16,664 nucleotides of DNA. Origin: Actinomycetes bacterium (GTDB taxonomy: Bacteria > Actinomycetota > CALGFH01). The notes below the pieces were generated by a model that worked only from the letters and a program-made list of their open reading frames with translations, was not told the DNA's origin and did no database searches. Position numbers and translations under genes: made by a program. Positions 1 through 8,234 of this stretch are shown piece after piece; position 1 is the first letter of the stretch, and the number at the start of each line of letters is the position of its first letter. Location of the stretch: NCBI GenBank assembly GCA_030146615.1, contig JASLBL010000301.1:1-16664 (forward strand), read 5' to 3'.

Positions 1-304
1 AGCGGGCTCGTAACTTGCGCACCCAACCAGACCGGGCTGACCAGAACCCCACCTACCGGACCTGTCAAGGCCAAAGGGACCGCAGAGAACAGAAGATGGG
101 CAGTCATCTCCTGAACAGCTGCACGCCGGTCGTCTTAGGCCGAGACTCAGTGGCCCAATGCAGACCGGCAGGTCACAGAAATGGTTCCTCCTGGACGATT
201 GGCTTGTCCCGTCACCTTCACGCGCCGACGGAGTCCAGGAACGGTCGCACCCCGATGTCGCACAGCAGATTTGCGCCTCTGACCTCCACCGGTGAACCCA
301 AGAG
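1..304. other. Left-edge region without a supportable gene
   Basis: I see no convincing gene here. The one open frame (from a TTG at 15) has no ribosome binding site and a low-complexity, unfamiliar translation. The stretch ends where the left arm of the first tRNA-derived repeat unit begins, so it is probably the end of a further module lying outside the window. Confidence 0.5.
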
Positions 305-403
305 GTTATGAGGTAAGGGTTCTCCTCCAATGTAGAGCTCAACTTTCACAATCCGGGCCGCCAGCTGACACTTCGCCCTCCGCCGAACCGGCCCCGAACG
401 CGA

Positions 404-431
404 AGATGACCAGCGTTTGCGCTGGTCATCT
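404..431 (-). terminator. Hairpin downstream of the tRNA 3' half
   Basis: Perfect 12-bp inverted repeat (404-415 with 420-431) and 4-base loop TTTG. It lies just beyond the CCA end of the tRNA fragment in the direction of tRNA transcription. Weaker versions of the same hairpin (GACCAGCG/CGCTGGTC core) lie at the same place in units 2, 3 and 4. It is probably the terminator of the ancestral tRNA-Thr gene, copied with the tRNA end. Confidence 0.6.
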
Positions 432-437
432 GTTTGG

Positions 438-484
438 TGGAGCCCCCCGCCGGAATCGAACCGGCGACCCCATCCTTACCATGG
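438..484 (-). pseudogene. tRNA-Thr(GGT) 3' half, copy 1
   Basis: On the minus strand this reads as a tRNA from the anticodon loop (ATGGTAA, anticodon GGT) through a 5-base variable region and a perfect T-arm (GCCGG-TTCGATT-CCGGC, 449-465) to the acceptor strand GGGGGGC, discriminator T and CCA (438-440). The D-arm and 5' acceptor strand (which should read GCCCCCC) are missing, and the 5' anticodon stem loses pairing after three bases. It therefore cannot encode a functional tRNA. Loss of everything 5' of the anticodon loop is typical of the displaced half left by integrases that cross over there. Confidence 0.85.
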
Positions 485-584
485 AACCACCGGGAACCGC
501 TGTGCGGAACGCCGTTTCCCCAGGTCACGCCCGACCGTCGGGGCCAAAGTTATCGGTTCTCCCGACGCTTCGTAATGCGTTCTC

Positions 585-817
585 TTGTAGCCGTCGGATC
601 GATACGGCCCTGCCAATCAGTTGCCCGAGCCTCGAAGAGGGGCTCGGCATACTACTCGGAGGCTGGATCCTCAGGGACGTCCTGTTGCGAGCCATCGACC
701 CGTTGCGTCGCGGAACGGCTCTCAGCAGTCGCGGCTTGCCTACTCAAGCGCAGCACGACGCCAGCGCACTGCTGACCTCCACCGCCCCGGTAAAGCCATG
801 TCTCTCGAATATCTACA
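585..817. other. Region between repeat unit 1 and the TPR gene
   Basis: I see no supportable gene. Open frames crossing this stretch on both strands lack ribosome binding sites and run through the tRNA-derived repeat or the downstream gene. A 7-bp inverted repeat (CCGAGCC at 625-631, GGCTCGG at 641-647) could be a terminator or structural hairpin. Confidence 0.4.
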
Positions 818-829
818 CATTCTAGAATG
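818..829. promoter_or_regulatory. Palindrome and possible -10 box before the TPR gene
   Basis: CATTCTAGAATG is a perfect 12-bp palindrome. It contains TAGAAT (823-828), a good match to a -10 hexamer, placed about 37 bp before the preferred GTG start at 866. No convincing -35 hexamer is visible. The palindrome could be an operator over the promoter. This reading requires that the ATG at 827 is not the translation start. Confidence 0.35.
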
Positions 830-865
830 AGACAACCAGACCTCGGCGGCACGAGGAGTAGGTGC

Positions 866-2461
866 GTGAGCAGTCGGCGCCGAAGGCCACGGTTTCGGAG
901 CGCGGGATCTGGCAGCCGTCGATCCGCGCCCCCTCAACCGCGGCGATCGCCCTCGAGACGGGCGGATCGGACCGCACTCGCACCTCCTGATCAGTCTATG
1001 AGTTCCTCGCCGACGCACGGCTCGTCTGCCAAGGCACCGAAGACATCTCCGTCGACGTCTTGGTGGCGAGGCTCGGTTGGTAAGCCGTCCAGCCCGCTGC
1101 GCGTTGTTCCAAGGTTCCTGCTGGTCACCGTCCTCGGTGTCGTTGCGAGTGCAGCTGGCGTGTACACGTTCGTGCAGGAGTACATTGAGTCGTCTCGTCC
1201 TCCACCGCCGATGTCCGGTGATCTCAACATCGCCGTCGGGCAGTTCAGCGCTGTTGATGCCGGAGGAGAACCCGCCGCGCAGGTGACGGCGCGAGCGCTC
1301 GCCGACTCGGTCTTCCGGAACCTGGGTCCAGGGCTCAGGGTCCTGGAGGACGTCGGCTACGAGATCCAGACCCGGTCGCCGCGAGACACGGGCACGGCCG
1401 ATGCGCAGCGGGCGGAGCAGCGGTCGCTGCAACTGGAGGCGCTGGCCGACACCGCAAACGCCGACCTCATCATCACCGCCAACCTGATCACCGGTGACGG
1501 TCAGACAAGCTTCACACCCGAGCTGTACATCGCCGACCGGAAGCTGGGAGGAGCCCATGAGTTGGCCGGGTACTATCGGCTCGGCCAGGTGGTCGTTCCT
1601 GGCGACCCTGACAGCAATGCCGCCGTGCGGGCAAGGCTACGAGACGGGTTGCTGGCGCGTGCCCGCGGGATCGCCCGGTTCATCCTCGGCCTGGGCTTCT
1701 ACCAGATAGGCGACTTCCCGAAGGCGGCGCGTGAGTTTGGCCGAGCGCAGCCGGATTGGGCCGACCCAGTTGGCCGCAAGCTGCTCAACCTGTTCCTGGG
1801 CAACACTGCGGGCAAGCGAGGCCAACTTGGCGTTGCTCGAACCTACTACCAGCGGGCGCTCGAAGCCGACCCGTCCTACGGGCGTGCTCGCCTCGGACTT
1901 GCCGAGTTGGCCTATCGAGCCGCGGCCGGGAAGGACTGTCGACCCGGCCAAGCGGATGCTGAGGGTCTGAGGATGGCACTCATGCTATTTCGGCGGGTTC
2001 TCCCCGCCGACGATCAAGCTGCTGCCGCGGACGTGCCTACCAAGGTAGCCTTTGGGCTCGGTCGGACGTACTGGTGTCTCACCGAGAGCCAGATCGCCGA
2101 CCACTCGGCACAATCCCGAGCCCAGTTCGGCATCGTCATCGACGCGTTTGACCGCGGAAACCGTAGAATTCGGGAACTCGCTGCGCAGGCCGCCTTCGGG
2201 CTCGGCCTTACGTATCTGGCCGGCCCGGCCACACCCAGTACCGAAGCGTATCGCCAGGCCGTCGAGGCGCATCATCGGGCCATCCGGTACAGCCTCGACC
2301 CGCGCCAGCAGGCCGACATCCTTGAATCTCTAGGCGATCTCTACGAGCAGCTGGGCGATGCCCAGCGGGCATGCGAAGCGTACCGCCAAGCTGCTGCCCG
2401 TGATCCTGCTCGTGCCGCTCGCATGGCCGGCCGCCAGCGTCCCCTTCCCGGATGTTCATAA
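866..2461 (+). CDS. Membrane-anchored TPR-repeat protein
   Basis: About 531 residues. I chose the GTG at 866 because GAGGAG (853-858) sits 7 bases before it; the in-frame ATG at 827 has no ribosome binding site, and a third option is the ATG at 998. The N-terminus is Arg/Ser/Pro-rich, followed by one membrane segment near residues 83-103 (FLLVTVLGVVASAAGVYTF) and a Pro-rich spacer. Next is a roughly 150-residue alpha/beta domain (beginning LNIAVGQFSAVDAGG) resembling the TolB/FlgO-like segment found before TPRs in some actinobacterial and Chloroflexi proteins. The C-terminal half is TPR-like, for example YYQRALEADPSYGRARLGLAEL and the last repeat LESLGDLYEQLGDAQRACEAYRQA. The topology suggests an extracytoplasmic scaffold or sensor on a single membrane anchor. 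No enzymatic motif is visible. It converges with the next gene, 32 bp away. TPR and membrane anchor are well supported; the role is unknown. Confidence 0.75.
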   Translation: MSSRRRRPRFRSAGSGSRRSAPPQPRRSPSRRADRTALAPPDQSMSSSPTHGSSAKAPKTSPSTSWWRGSVGKPSSPLRVVPRFLLVTVLGVVASAAGVYTFVQEYIESSRPPPPMSGDLNIAVGQFSAVDAGGEPAAQVTARALADSVFRNLGPGLRVLEDVGYEIQTRSPRDTGTADAQRAEQRSLQLEALADTANADLIITANLITGDGQTSFTPELYIADRKLGGAHELAGYYRLGQVVVPGDPDSNAAVRARLRDGLLARARGIARFILGLGFYQIGDFPKAAREFGRAQPDWADPVGRKLLNLFLGNTAGKRGQLGVARTYYQRALEADPSYGRARLGLAELAYRAAAGKDCRPGQADAEGLRMALMLFRRVLPADDQAAAADVPTKVAFGLGRTYWCLTESQIADHSAQSRAQFGIVIDAFDRGNRRIRELAAQAAFGLGLTYLAGPATPSTEAYRQAVEAHHRAIRYSLDPRQQADILESLGDLYEQLGDAQRACEAYRQAAARDPARAARMAGRQRPLPGCS

Positions 2462-2493
2462 CATGCTGGCCCGCCGCCGTGACGCTTCGGTTG

Positions 2494-3494
2494 TCAGGTC
2501 AGGCGGAACACGAGCTCGCTTTCCCGCCAGAGGACGTCAAACCCTGGCACGGTTCGAACCGCGTAGTAACCCTGGGGGTCGCTCGGTTCCGTCTCCAGCC
2601 GGTACAGGAACTGGCCCATGGCATCCATGGTCACCGTCGTCGAGGTCCGGTAGCGGCCCCCATTGCTGTCTAGGTTGGGCGCGTAGTAGAAGATCAACTT
2701 GACCGCCTCATACGGTTGGAAGCCGGCCACGCCGATGCGGATCGTTCTGCCTTGCGGGACGCCTTCCCAGTGGAGCCAGGCAGGATCAATGTGCGGTCTT
2801 CAGCAGGACGTAACGCGAACCTTCCGGCAGCCTTCAGCGATCCCTGGGCCGCGGTGACCTGGTAGGTCCCGAGTGGATCACCGGGCAGGCCAAACCAAGG
2901 TGGATTGGATTCACAGTCAGCGCAGCCTTCCAGCCGCTCAATCGTGCCCGTAGGCGAGGTCACGGACACACTGATTGGTATCCCGGTCTCAAAACGAAAG
3001 AAGCAGAACACTTCTACCTGGCCGATCGAGATCACGCCGACGTCAGGGCCCGACTCGTCAACGTAGGCTCCAGGCACCCGGATCGTCGGCCGGCTGAAGT
3101 CGTCCGGGTTGAAGTCCCCACATTCACCTCGGCCGCCGGCGCCGCCGGCGATGAACTGAGCGAACGCGGCCGCACCCACCGGCCTCCGGTCGGATCGACC
3201 TAGCATGCTGGTGAGTCGCGTCGATGTCGGCGCCTGGGAAGTGCTTGTTAGGGCCTGTGTCGTCGAGGTTGGCTGCACGGTCGTCGTGGTCGTCCGCCTA
3301 GTGGTCGTGGTTTCGACCGAGGGTCCGGGCTGGCTCGTGGCAGAGCTTACGGGCCCAGACGGCCGCCTCGCTCCACCCGCTGCCCGCGCGACCAACGCAC
3401 CACCGACAGCTCCCACGAGGACGGCGGAGACCAGCAGGGCAACCAGCCACTGGCTGCTGGTCAGTCGCCATGCTGAACGTCCTTGGCTGTTCAC
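2494..3494 (-). pseudogene. Frameshifted membrane-anchored Thr/Ser-rich protein
   Basis: Two overlapping minus-strand frames look like one gene of about 330 residues. The upstream frame (3494-2694, GTG start) has a short N-terminus, a membrane segment near residues 17-39 (WLVALLVSAVLVGAVGGALV) and a Thr/Ser-rich stalk near 58-96. It continues into a domain with a CxxC pair (GCADC) and beta-strand-like stretches. After LRPAEDRTL its translation turns into low-complexity Arg/Ser/Lys sequence. The other frame reads DPAWLHWEGVPQGRTIRIGV and runs on to a stop at 2494 through FQPYEAVKLIFYYAPNL. A single-base change near 2775-2800 would explain this. It may be a true inactivating mutation or a sequencing error. 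The gene was probably a surface-exposed protein on an extended stalk. No family is recognised. GAGGAGG is present upstream of the GTG but about 12 bases away. Confidence 0.6.
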
Positions 3495-3950
3495 GGCTGT
3501 GGATGTCCTCCTCGGCTGACTCGCACCATCTTCTAGCTATGACACACCCGGGGAGACGTTGCAGTGTTGCGTGTCACACATGACGCCGGTCACATCTCGG
3601 GAGTGGTGGTCCGTGAACTGCTCTGTCATAGGGCAGGTCGGATCAAAAGTTCAAACAAGCGCCTACTGCCGAATCTCTACAGCCGCGGCACATGCCGTCT
3701 TCCAGTCCAAGAAGCTAGACCCATTCAGGCTGGAAGTAGGGACTGGCATGGCATGGAGACCCTAGAACTCCTTTTCCTGGATTGCGGGCTCGGACATACG
3801 ACTCCTTACTCGTCGTCCAGGTATGCGTCCTCTAGCCGCTCTGCAGTCCAGGGACCCAGATGCAAGGGCGAAGGAGCGGTCAATTGAACCTGGTCAGAGC
3901 CATCGACAGTCACGGACCGATGACTAGCAGGGAGATCGCATCCCGACATA
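3495..3950. other. Non-coding or decayed DNA before repeat unit 2
   Basis: I find no gene here. Two overlapping plus-strand frames near 3559-3887 lack ribosome binding sites and have unfamiliar translations. The base composition is less GC-biased than in the genes on either side. The promoter of the minus-strand stalk-protein gene should lie in the first 100 bases. Confidence 0.45.
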
Positions 3951-4181
3951 GGATGCGCTCTCTTTCCAGCATGGGGCCCCGCCGAACGGCCCGGAAGCGA
4001 AGAGGCCAGGCGTTTGCGCTGGTCATCGGCTTGGTGGAGCCCCCCGCCGGAATCGAACCGGCGACCCCATCCTTACCATGGAACCATCAGGAACCGCTGT
4101 GCGGACCGCCGTTTGCCCAGGTCGCGCCCGACCGTCGGGGCCGCAGTTATGCGTTCTCTCGACGCGACGTTATGCGTTCTC
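3951..4181 (-). repeat. tRNA-Thr-derived attachment-site-like repeat, unit 2
   Basis: Second unit. A short left motif GGATGCGCTCTC (3951-3962) is followed by a degenerate hairpin near 4006-4025 and the tRNA 3' half at 4035-4081. Two perfect copies of GTTATGCGTTCTC lie at 4146-4158 and 4169-4181. Distances from the CCA end to the two direct repeats are again 111 and 134 bp. This unit has the clearest direct repeats of the four, whereas its left arm is shorter (72 bp between motif and tRNA part) and more degraded than in units 1 and 4. Confidence 0.85.
4035..4081 (-). pseudogene. tRNA-Thr(GGT) 3' half, copy 2
   Basis: Identical to copy 1 through the anticodon loop, T-arm, acceptor strand and CCA. 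Differences begin a few bases outside the tRNA-matching part (ATCAGG instead of ACCGGG). The 5' half is absent. Confidence 0.85.
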
Positions 4182-4323
4182 CCAATGGTCTGTGGACCGC
4201 TGCGGATGCGCAGGTCATTCCCGCTGAAGTACCACCAGCCCGCAGGCTTCGTCACGCCGCTCGAATTCCAGTACCCGCCATGAGTTTCTGAATGCCACTC
4301 CATCGGAATGGCCGGGTGGCCGC

Positions 4324-7300
4324 TCAGTCGCCAAGTGCACGGGCTCGAGCAGCGGAGACGAGGTTCCCCTTGCGTTCGTAGAGCTGGATCGCCTCGGCAA
4401 TCACGGGTTTGGCCTTCGCCGACTGCTTTGCCTGTAGGAGAACCTTCGCCAGATCGACCAGGAGATCCGCCCGCAGGTTGAGCGTCTCGACCGATGCCAG
4501 ACCTACCGCATCCCTTGCCAGCCGCTCCGCTTCTAGATGGTCACCGCGGCTCGCCATCACCCGGGCCTTCGCCGCCCGCCACAGGGCTTGGGCCGCAGCT
4601 CCCTCCACCGGCGCGTACTCCTTGCTCCTCGTTGCGAACTCATCCGCCTCCTTCGATCGGCCTCGCACGAACAGCACTCGCGACAGGCCCGCGGCGATCT
4701 TCGCGGCCGGGTCCCGTTCCCGAAAGTCGAGCGCCATCTCCAGGGCGGCGCGTAGTTCTCGTTCGCTGCCGTCGATGTCGCCGGCCAGCGTCTCCACCGC
4801 GGCGCTCGACCGCGCCGCCCACATCAGGGGCCGGCGGAACCGCCACCGCTCCACCATGTCCCGCCGGGCGCGAGCGAGCATGTCGCGCGCCTGGTCGAAC
4901 TCGCCCTCCATGGCGTGCAGGGTCGCCAGCTCGCAGAGGACGCCTGGATGGAACATCCCTCGTCGGTCGATGATCTCCTCGCATGTTCGGACGGCCTCCC
5001 CGACCGGGGTCTCCCCTGTCCGCACGGCCCGGGCGAGGTTCCACCGAGGCCCGACCTCCTCGCGGAGGCGACCGGAACGGTCGGCGTGGGCGAGGCCGAG
5101 CCGGCTTACCTCCTCCAGCCTGCGGGTGGCCCCCTGGCGGTCATGCACGATCCCCAGGACGTAGCAGGCCTGTGCCGCCCTTGCGTGGTCACCCGAGGTG
5201 CTGAAGACGTCCAGTGCCCGCTCGGCCCCCTCCTGGATCTGGTCCAGGCGCATTGGGTCGGGACCAGTGATGACGCGAACCCTGGCCCGTTCGAGGTGGA
5301 TGGCCTGCTCCAGGAGGCGGTTCCCCTCGGTCTGTGCCTGCTCCAGCATCTCCTCGAGGACTGCCTCGGCCTGGTCGTGCCGTCCAAGCATCGGATAGGC
5401 CTCGGCGAGCACGCGCATGACCTCCCGCCGCTGCGGGTGGAACCGTGGCAGCAGCGCCTTGGCTCGCCCCGACAGGTTCACGGCCGCCGCGATGTCGAAC
5501 CGGCCGTAGGCGCGGAGTCCCGCTGTGGCCAGGTGCTCACCGGCACGGACGGCCAGCCCGGGATCGTCCTCGTTCGGGACCCCGAGCGCCCGCCGCTGCT
5601 CGACCGCTTCCTCCAGGTGGTATCCGAGGATCTCGTCGAGCTCCGGGGTCGAGTCTCGTGCTTCCCTCTCCAGCCACTCCGCGACCCGCTGATGGAGCCT
5701 GGCCCGGTTCTCTCGCGTCGTGCTCCGGTAGGCGGCGAGCTGGATCAGGGCATGGCGGAAGGTGAAACCCTGGTCCGTCGACCGTGCCGGCCGGATTAGT
5801 TGCTTCCGCTCGAGGGCCTGAAGGTGCTTGCCGACAAATGGGCGAGCCTGTTCTGGGACCAGTGCCAGCAGCCCGTCCGCCGAGAAGTCCGTGCCGACCA
5901 CGGCGGCGCACCGGAGGAGGTCCCGCTCGGCTGGCCCCAGCCGGTCGAGGCGGGCGGCGAGGAGCGCGTGCACGGAGGCTGGGAGGGAGATCGTCCCCTC
6001 GTCCTTGAATGCCGCGACCAGCTGCTCCACGAACAGGGGGTTTCCCTGGGCGATCTCCACGATGCGCGTCAGCGTGTCCGGTGGCAGCACCATGCCCGCC
6101 AGTCGGTCGGCAGTCAGCTTCTCGGTCTCGGTCGGGGCGAGTGGCTCGAGGACCAACGTGTCGGCGTTGCGCCCTCCCGCTCCCCAGGCGGGACGCTCCT
6201 CGATCAGCTCGGGTCGGGCCAGGCAGAGTAGGAAGACCGGAGCGCGTCCCCAGTCGGCGAGGTACTCGATGAGGTCGAGGAACGTGGGCTCGGCCCAGTG
6301 GAGGTCTTCGAGGGTGAGGACGAGCGGACGTGGATTGGCCAGTGCCTCGAACAGGCGGCGGACCGCCGGGAACAGCTCGTTGGCGCTGCCGAATTCTTGG
6401 GTTGGTCCGATCGCGACGGCGACCTGACCGGCGATCCACTCGCCGTCCTCCTCTCCGACGAGCAGCTCGGCAAGGCCATCGAGTCCCCGCGGGCCGGCTG
6501 CCTGCAGGGCGATCTCCCGCAGCGGCCAGAAGGTGATGCCTTCCCCGTAGGCCAGGCAATGACCGGTGAGGACCCGGGCGTCGGAGCCGAGCGCCTGGGC
6601 GAACTCCCTGGCCAGCCGCGATTTCCCGATGCCCGCCTCGCCAAGGACGGTGAAGCGGTACGCCCTGCCCTGCCGCACAGCCCGTTCGAGAGCGGCGCGC
6701 AGGCGGGCCAGCTCGTCTATCCGGCCGACCATGGGGGCGTCGAAGCGACGGGAGAGAGGAGGTATACCGGGAACCAGGTCGACGAGCCGCCATGCGGCGA
6801 GCGAACCTCCCCGCCCGTCTGGGCTGGGCTTCTCGACGGCCTCCAGTACGGCGGCGTCTCGAAGGAACCCCCGGGTCCCCTCCCCCACCAGGATCTCGTC
6901 TTGGCCGGCCGCGCGCTGCAGCCGGGCGGCCACATTGACGGCGTCTCCAGATGTGGTCGCCTGCCTCGAGCCATTGGTGGGGACCACGACCTCTCCCGTC
7001 TCGATGCCTGTTCGGATCGGGAGCTGGATCCCCCGATCCCGCTCGACCTCCTCGTTGAACGCTTTCAGGGCCCCGCGCAGCTCGACTGCGGCCCGCACCG
7101 CCCGCAGCGCGTCGTCCTCATGGGCGATGGGGACGCCGAACAGGCCAACCAGCACGTCACCGACCAGTTCCTCAACGGTCGCACCGTGGCGCCTGAGCAC
7201 GCCGGCGGCCAGGTCGACGGAGCGCCCGACGATCCGCCAATGGGCTTCCGGGTCCGCACGGTCGCCGGCGCCGTGGGAGACCGCGAGATCAACGAACACG

Positions 7301-8160
7301 ACCGTGACGGTCCGCCGCTCCCCCGAGAGCCAGGGCTCCGCCGCAGCGGTGCCCGAGACGGGGTGAAGTGGCTTCCCCGCCGCCAGGGCCGTCTCCTGGG
7401 ACGGCTCCAGGTCCAGCGCGGGATCCTGCCGAAGGATCGCGCCCTCGAGCTGGCGAAGCTCCGGTCCGGGCTCGATCCCCAGCTCCTCGGCCAGCGCGTG
7501 GCGGGTGTCTCGGTAGACCTCAAGGGCCTCGGCCTGTCGCCCCGCACGATACAGCGCCACCATGAGCTGGCCTCGCAGGCGCTCTCGGAACGGATGCTCG
7601 GCGACCAGCGCCTCCAGCTCTGCCACGAGCTGACCGTGGCGCCCGAGCGCCAGGTCGGCCTCGATCCGCTCCTCGATCGCCACCAGCCGGAGCTCCTCCA
7701 GGGCGGTGATCTCCCGCTGGGCGAAGGGCTGGTAGGTGAAGTCGGCCAGGGCCGGCCCGCGCCACAGGCTCAGCGCCCGGCGGAGGCGCGCCGACCGCTC
7801 GGAGGCCGCGGCCCCGCCCGGCTCCTCAAGCAACCGCCTGAACAGGTTCGCATCGACCCGGGTAGGGTCGGTCGCCAGGACGTAGCCGGGTGGGACCGTT
7901 CGGAGGACGGCTCGAGCCTCACCTCCGGCCTTGACCGGCTCAAGGCGCTTGCGGAGGGTGGATACCAGACCCTGGAGTGCCGTCGTCACCGTCGGCGGAG
8001 GGCTCTCGCCCCACAGCTCGTCGATGAGCCGGGCCGTCGAGACCACCTCGCCGGCGTGCAGGATGAGGAGCGCGAGGAGCGCTCGCCCGCGCCCACCAGG
8101 CAGGGCCACCGGCCGACCGTCGTCGAGGACCTCCAGCGGCCCCAAGATCCGGAACTCCAC
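4324..8160 (-). CDS. SARP/BTAD - nucleotide cyclase-like - AAA ATPase - TPR regulator
   Basis: 1278 residues. The GTG at 8160 was chosen because GGGGGAGG ends five bases before it and the family signature EFRILGPLEV follows at once; an in-frame ATG at 8265 lies upstream. Domains: winged-helix DNA-binding region (about 1-95), BTAD helices (about 100-245), class III cyclase-like domain (about 283-445), P-loop ATPase of the AfsR/STAND type (about 476-800, Walker A GEAGIGKS at 507-514, Walker B LVLTLEDLHW at 613-622), then a long TPR-like C-terminus. In the cyclase domain the metal aspartates (D291, D335) and the N409/R413 pair (AVNVAAR) are present, but the usual purine-selecting Lys of VEKxxGD is Glu (E331). 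It probably acts as a cytoplasmic, nucleotide-switched transcription activator. It is divergent from the DUF4242 operon, with a SARP-type heptamer repeat between them, so that operon and itself are likely targets. Confidence 0.9.
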   Translation of the reverse strand: MEFRILGPLEVLDDGRPVALPGGRGRALLALLILHAGEVVSTARLIDELWGESPPPTVTTALQGLVSTLRKRLEPVKAGGEARAVLRTVPPGYVLATDPTRVDANLFRRLLEEPGGAAASERSARLRRALSLWRGPALADFTYQPFAQREITALEELRLVAIEERIEADLALGRHGQLVAELEALVAEHPFRERLRGQLMVALYRAGRQAEALEVYRDTRHALAEELGIEPGPELRQLEGAILRQDPALDLEPSQETALAAGKPLHPVSGTAAAEPWLSGERRTVTVVFVDLAVSHGAGDRADPEAHWRIVGRSVDLAAGVLRRHGATVEELVGDVLVGLFGVPIAHEDDALRAVRAAVELRGALKAFNEEVERDRGIQLPIRTGIETGEVVVPTNGSRQATTSGDAVNVAARLQRAAGQDEILVGEGTRGFLRDAAVLEAVEKPSPDGRGGSLAAWRLVDLVPGIPPLSRRFDAPMVGRIDELARLRAALERAVRQGRAYRFTVLGEAGIGKSRLAREFAQALGSDARVLTGHCLAYGEGITFWPLREIALQAAGPRGLDGLAELLVGEEDGEWIAGQVAVAIGPTQEFGSANELFPAVRRLFEALANPRPLVLTLEDLHWAEPTFLDLIEYLADWGRAPVFLLCLARPELIEERPAWGAGGRNADTLVLEPLAPTETEKLTADRLAGMVLPPDTLTRIVEIAQGNPLFVEQLVAAFKDEGTISLPASVHALLAARLDRLGPAERDLLRCAAVVGTDFSADGLLALVPEQARPFVGKHLQALERKQLIRPARSTDQGFTFRHALIQLAAYRSTTRENRARLHQRVAEWLEREARDSTPELDEILGYHLEEAVEQRRALGVPNEDDPGLAVRAGEHLATAGLRAYGRFDIAAAVNLSGRAKALLPRFHPQRREVMRVLAEAYPMLGRHDQAEAVLEEMLEQAQTEGNRLLEQAIHLERARVRVITGPDPMRLDQIQEGAERALDVFSTSGDHARAAQACYVLGIVHDRQGATRRLEEVSRLGLAHADRSGRLREEVGPRWNLARAVRTGETPVGEAVRTCEEIIDRRGMFHPGVLCELATLHAMEGEFDQARDMLARARRDMVERWRFRRPLMWAARSSAAVETLAGDIDGSERELRAALEMALDFRERDPAAKIAAGLSRVLFVRGRSKEADEFATRSKEYAPVEGAAAQALWRAAKARVMASRGDHLEAERLARDAVGLASVETLNLRADLLVDLAKVLLQAKQSAKAKPVIAEAIQLYERKGNLVSAARARALGD

Positions 8161-8234
8161 CCGCGCCTCCCCCGCGATGACCGTACCACGGGCTCCCGCC
8201 CCCTTTTCCCGGGCCCTGCCGGGTCGCAGCGCCC

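Larger units (their letters stand above)
305..584 (-). repeat. tRNA-Thr-derived attachment-site-like repeat, unit 1
   Basis: First of four similar units. From left to right it contains: a left-arm motif with GTTATG and GTTCTC halves at 305-324; a hairpin at 404-431; a tRNA 3' half at 438-484 (minus strand); and two 13-bp direct repeats at 549-561 (GTTATCGGTTCTC) and 572-584 (GTAATGCGTTCTC). The direct repeats start exactly 111 and 134 bp from the CCA end, as in the other units. The segment between the left motif and the tRNA part aligns with unit 4 throughout and has nearly the same length (113 versus 114 bp). The layout matches a tyrosine-integrase attachment site with arm-type sites on both sides of a tRNA core. 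That function is inferred; the repeat itself is seen directly. Confidence 0.85.

Noticed and set aside
438..515. Complete tRNA genes at the four repeat cores
   Set aside because: The T-arm, acceptor 3' strand and anticodon loop are perfect. However, the DNA where the D-arm and the 5' strand GCCCCCC should be does not fold, and the anticodon stem pairs for only three bases. All four are 3' halves.
549..584. Integron attC-type sites, because GTTATGC looks like an integron core site
   Set aside because: There is no partner RYYYAAC core, no attC-like paired boxes and no integron integrase. The tRNA half and direct (not inverted) repeats fit a tRNA attachment site better.
292..825. 177-residue plus-strand open frame
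   Set aside because: It runs straight through the tRNA-derived repeat unit, has no ribosome binding site and its repeat-encoded part recurs in other frames at units 2, 3 and 4.
740..1558. 272-residue minus-strand open frame
   Set aside because: Arg-rich, low-complexity translation opposite the TPR gene, with no ribosome binding site; it is a shadow of GC-rich coding DNA.
2694..2800. Programmed ribosomal frameshift in the stalk-protein gene
   Set aside because: I see no slippery heptamer or downstream structure near the change of frame. A mutation or sequencing error is simpler.
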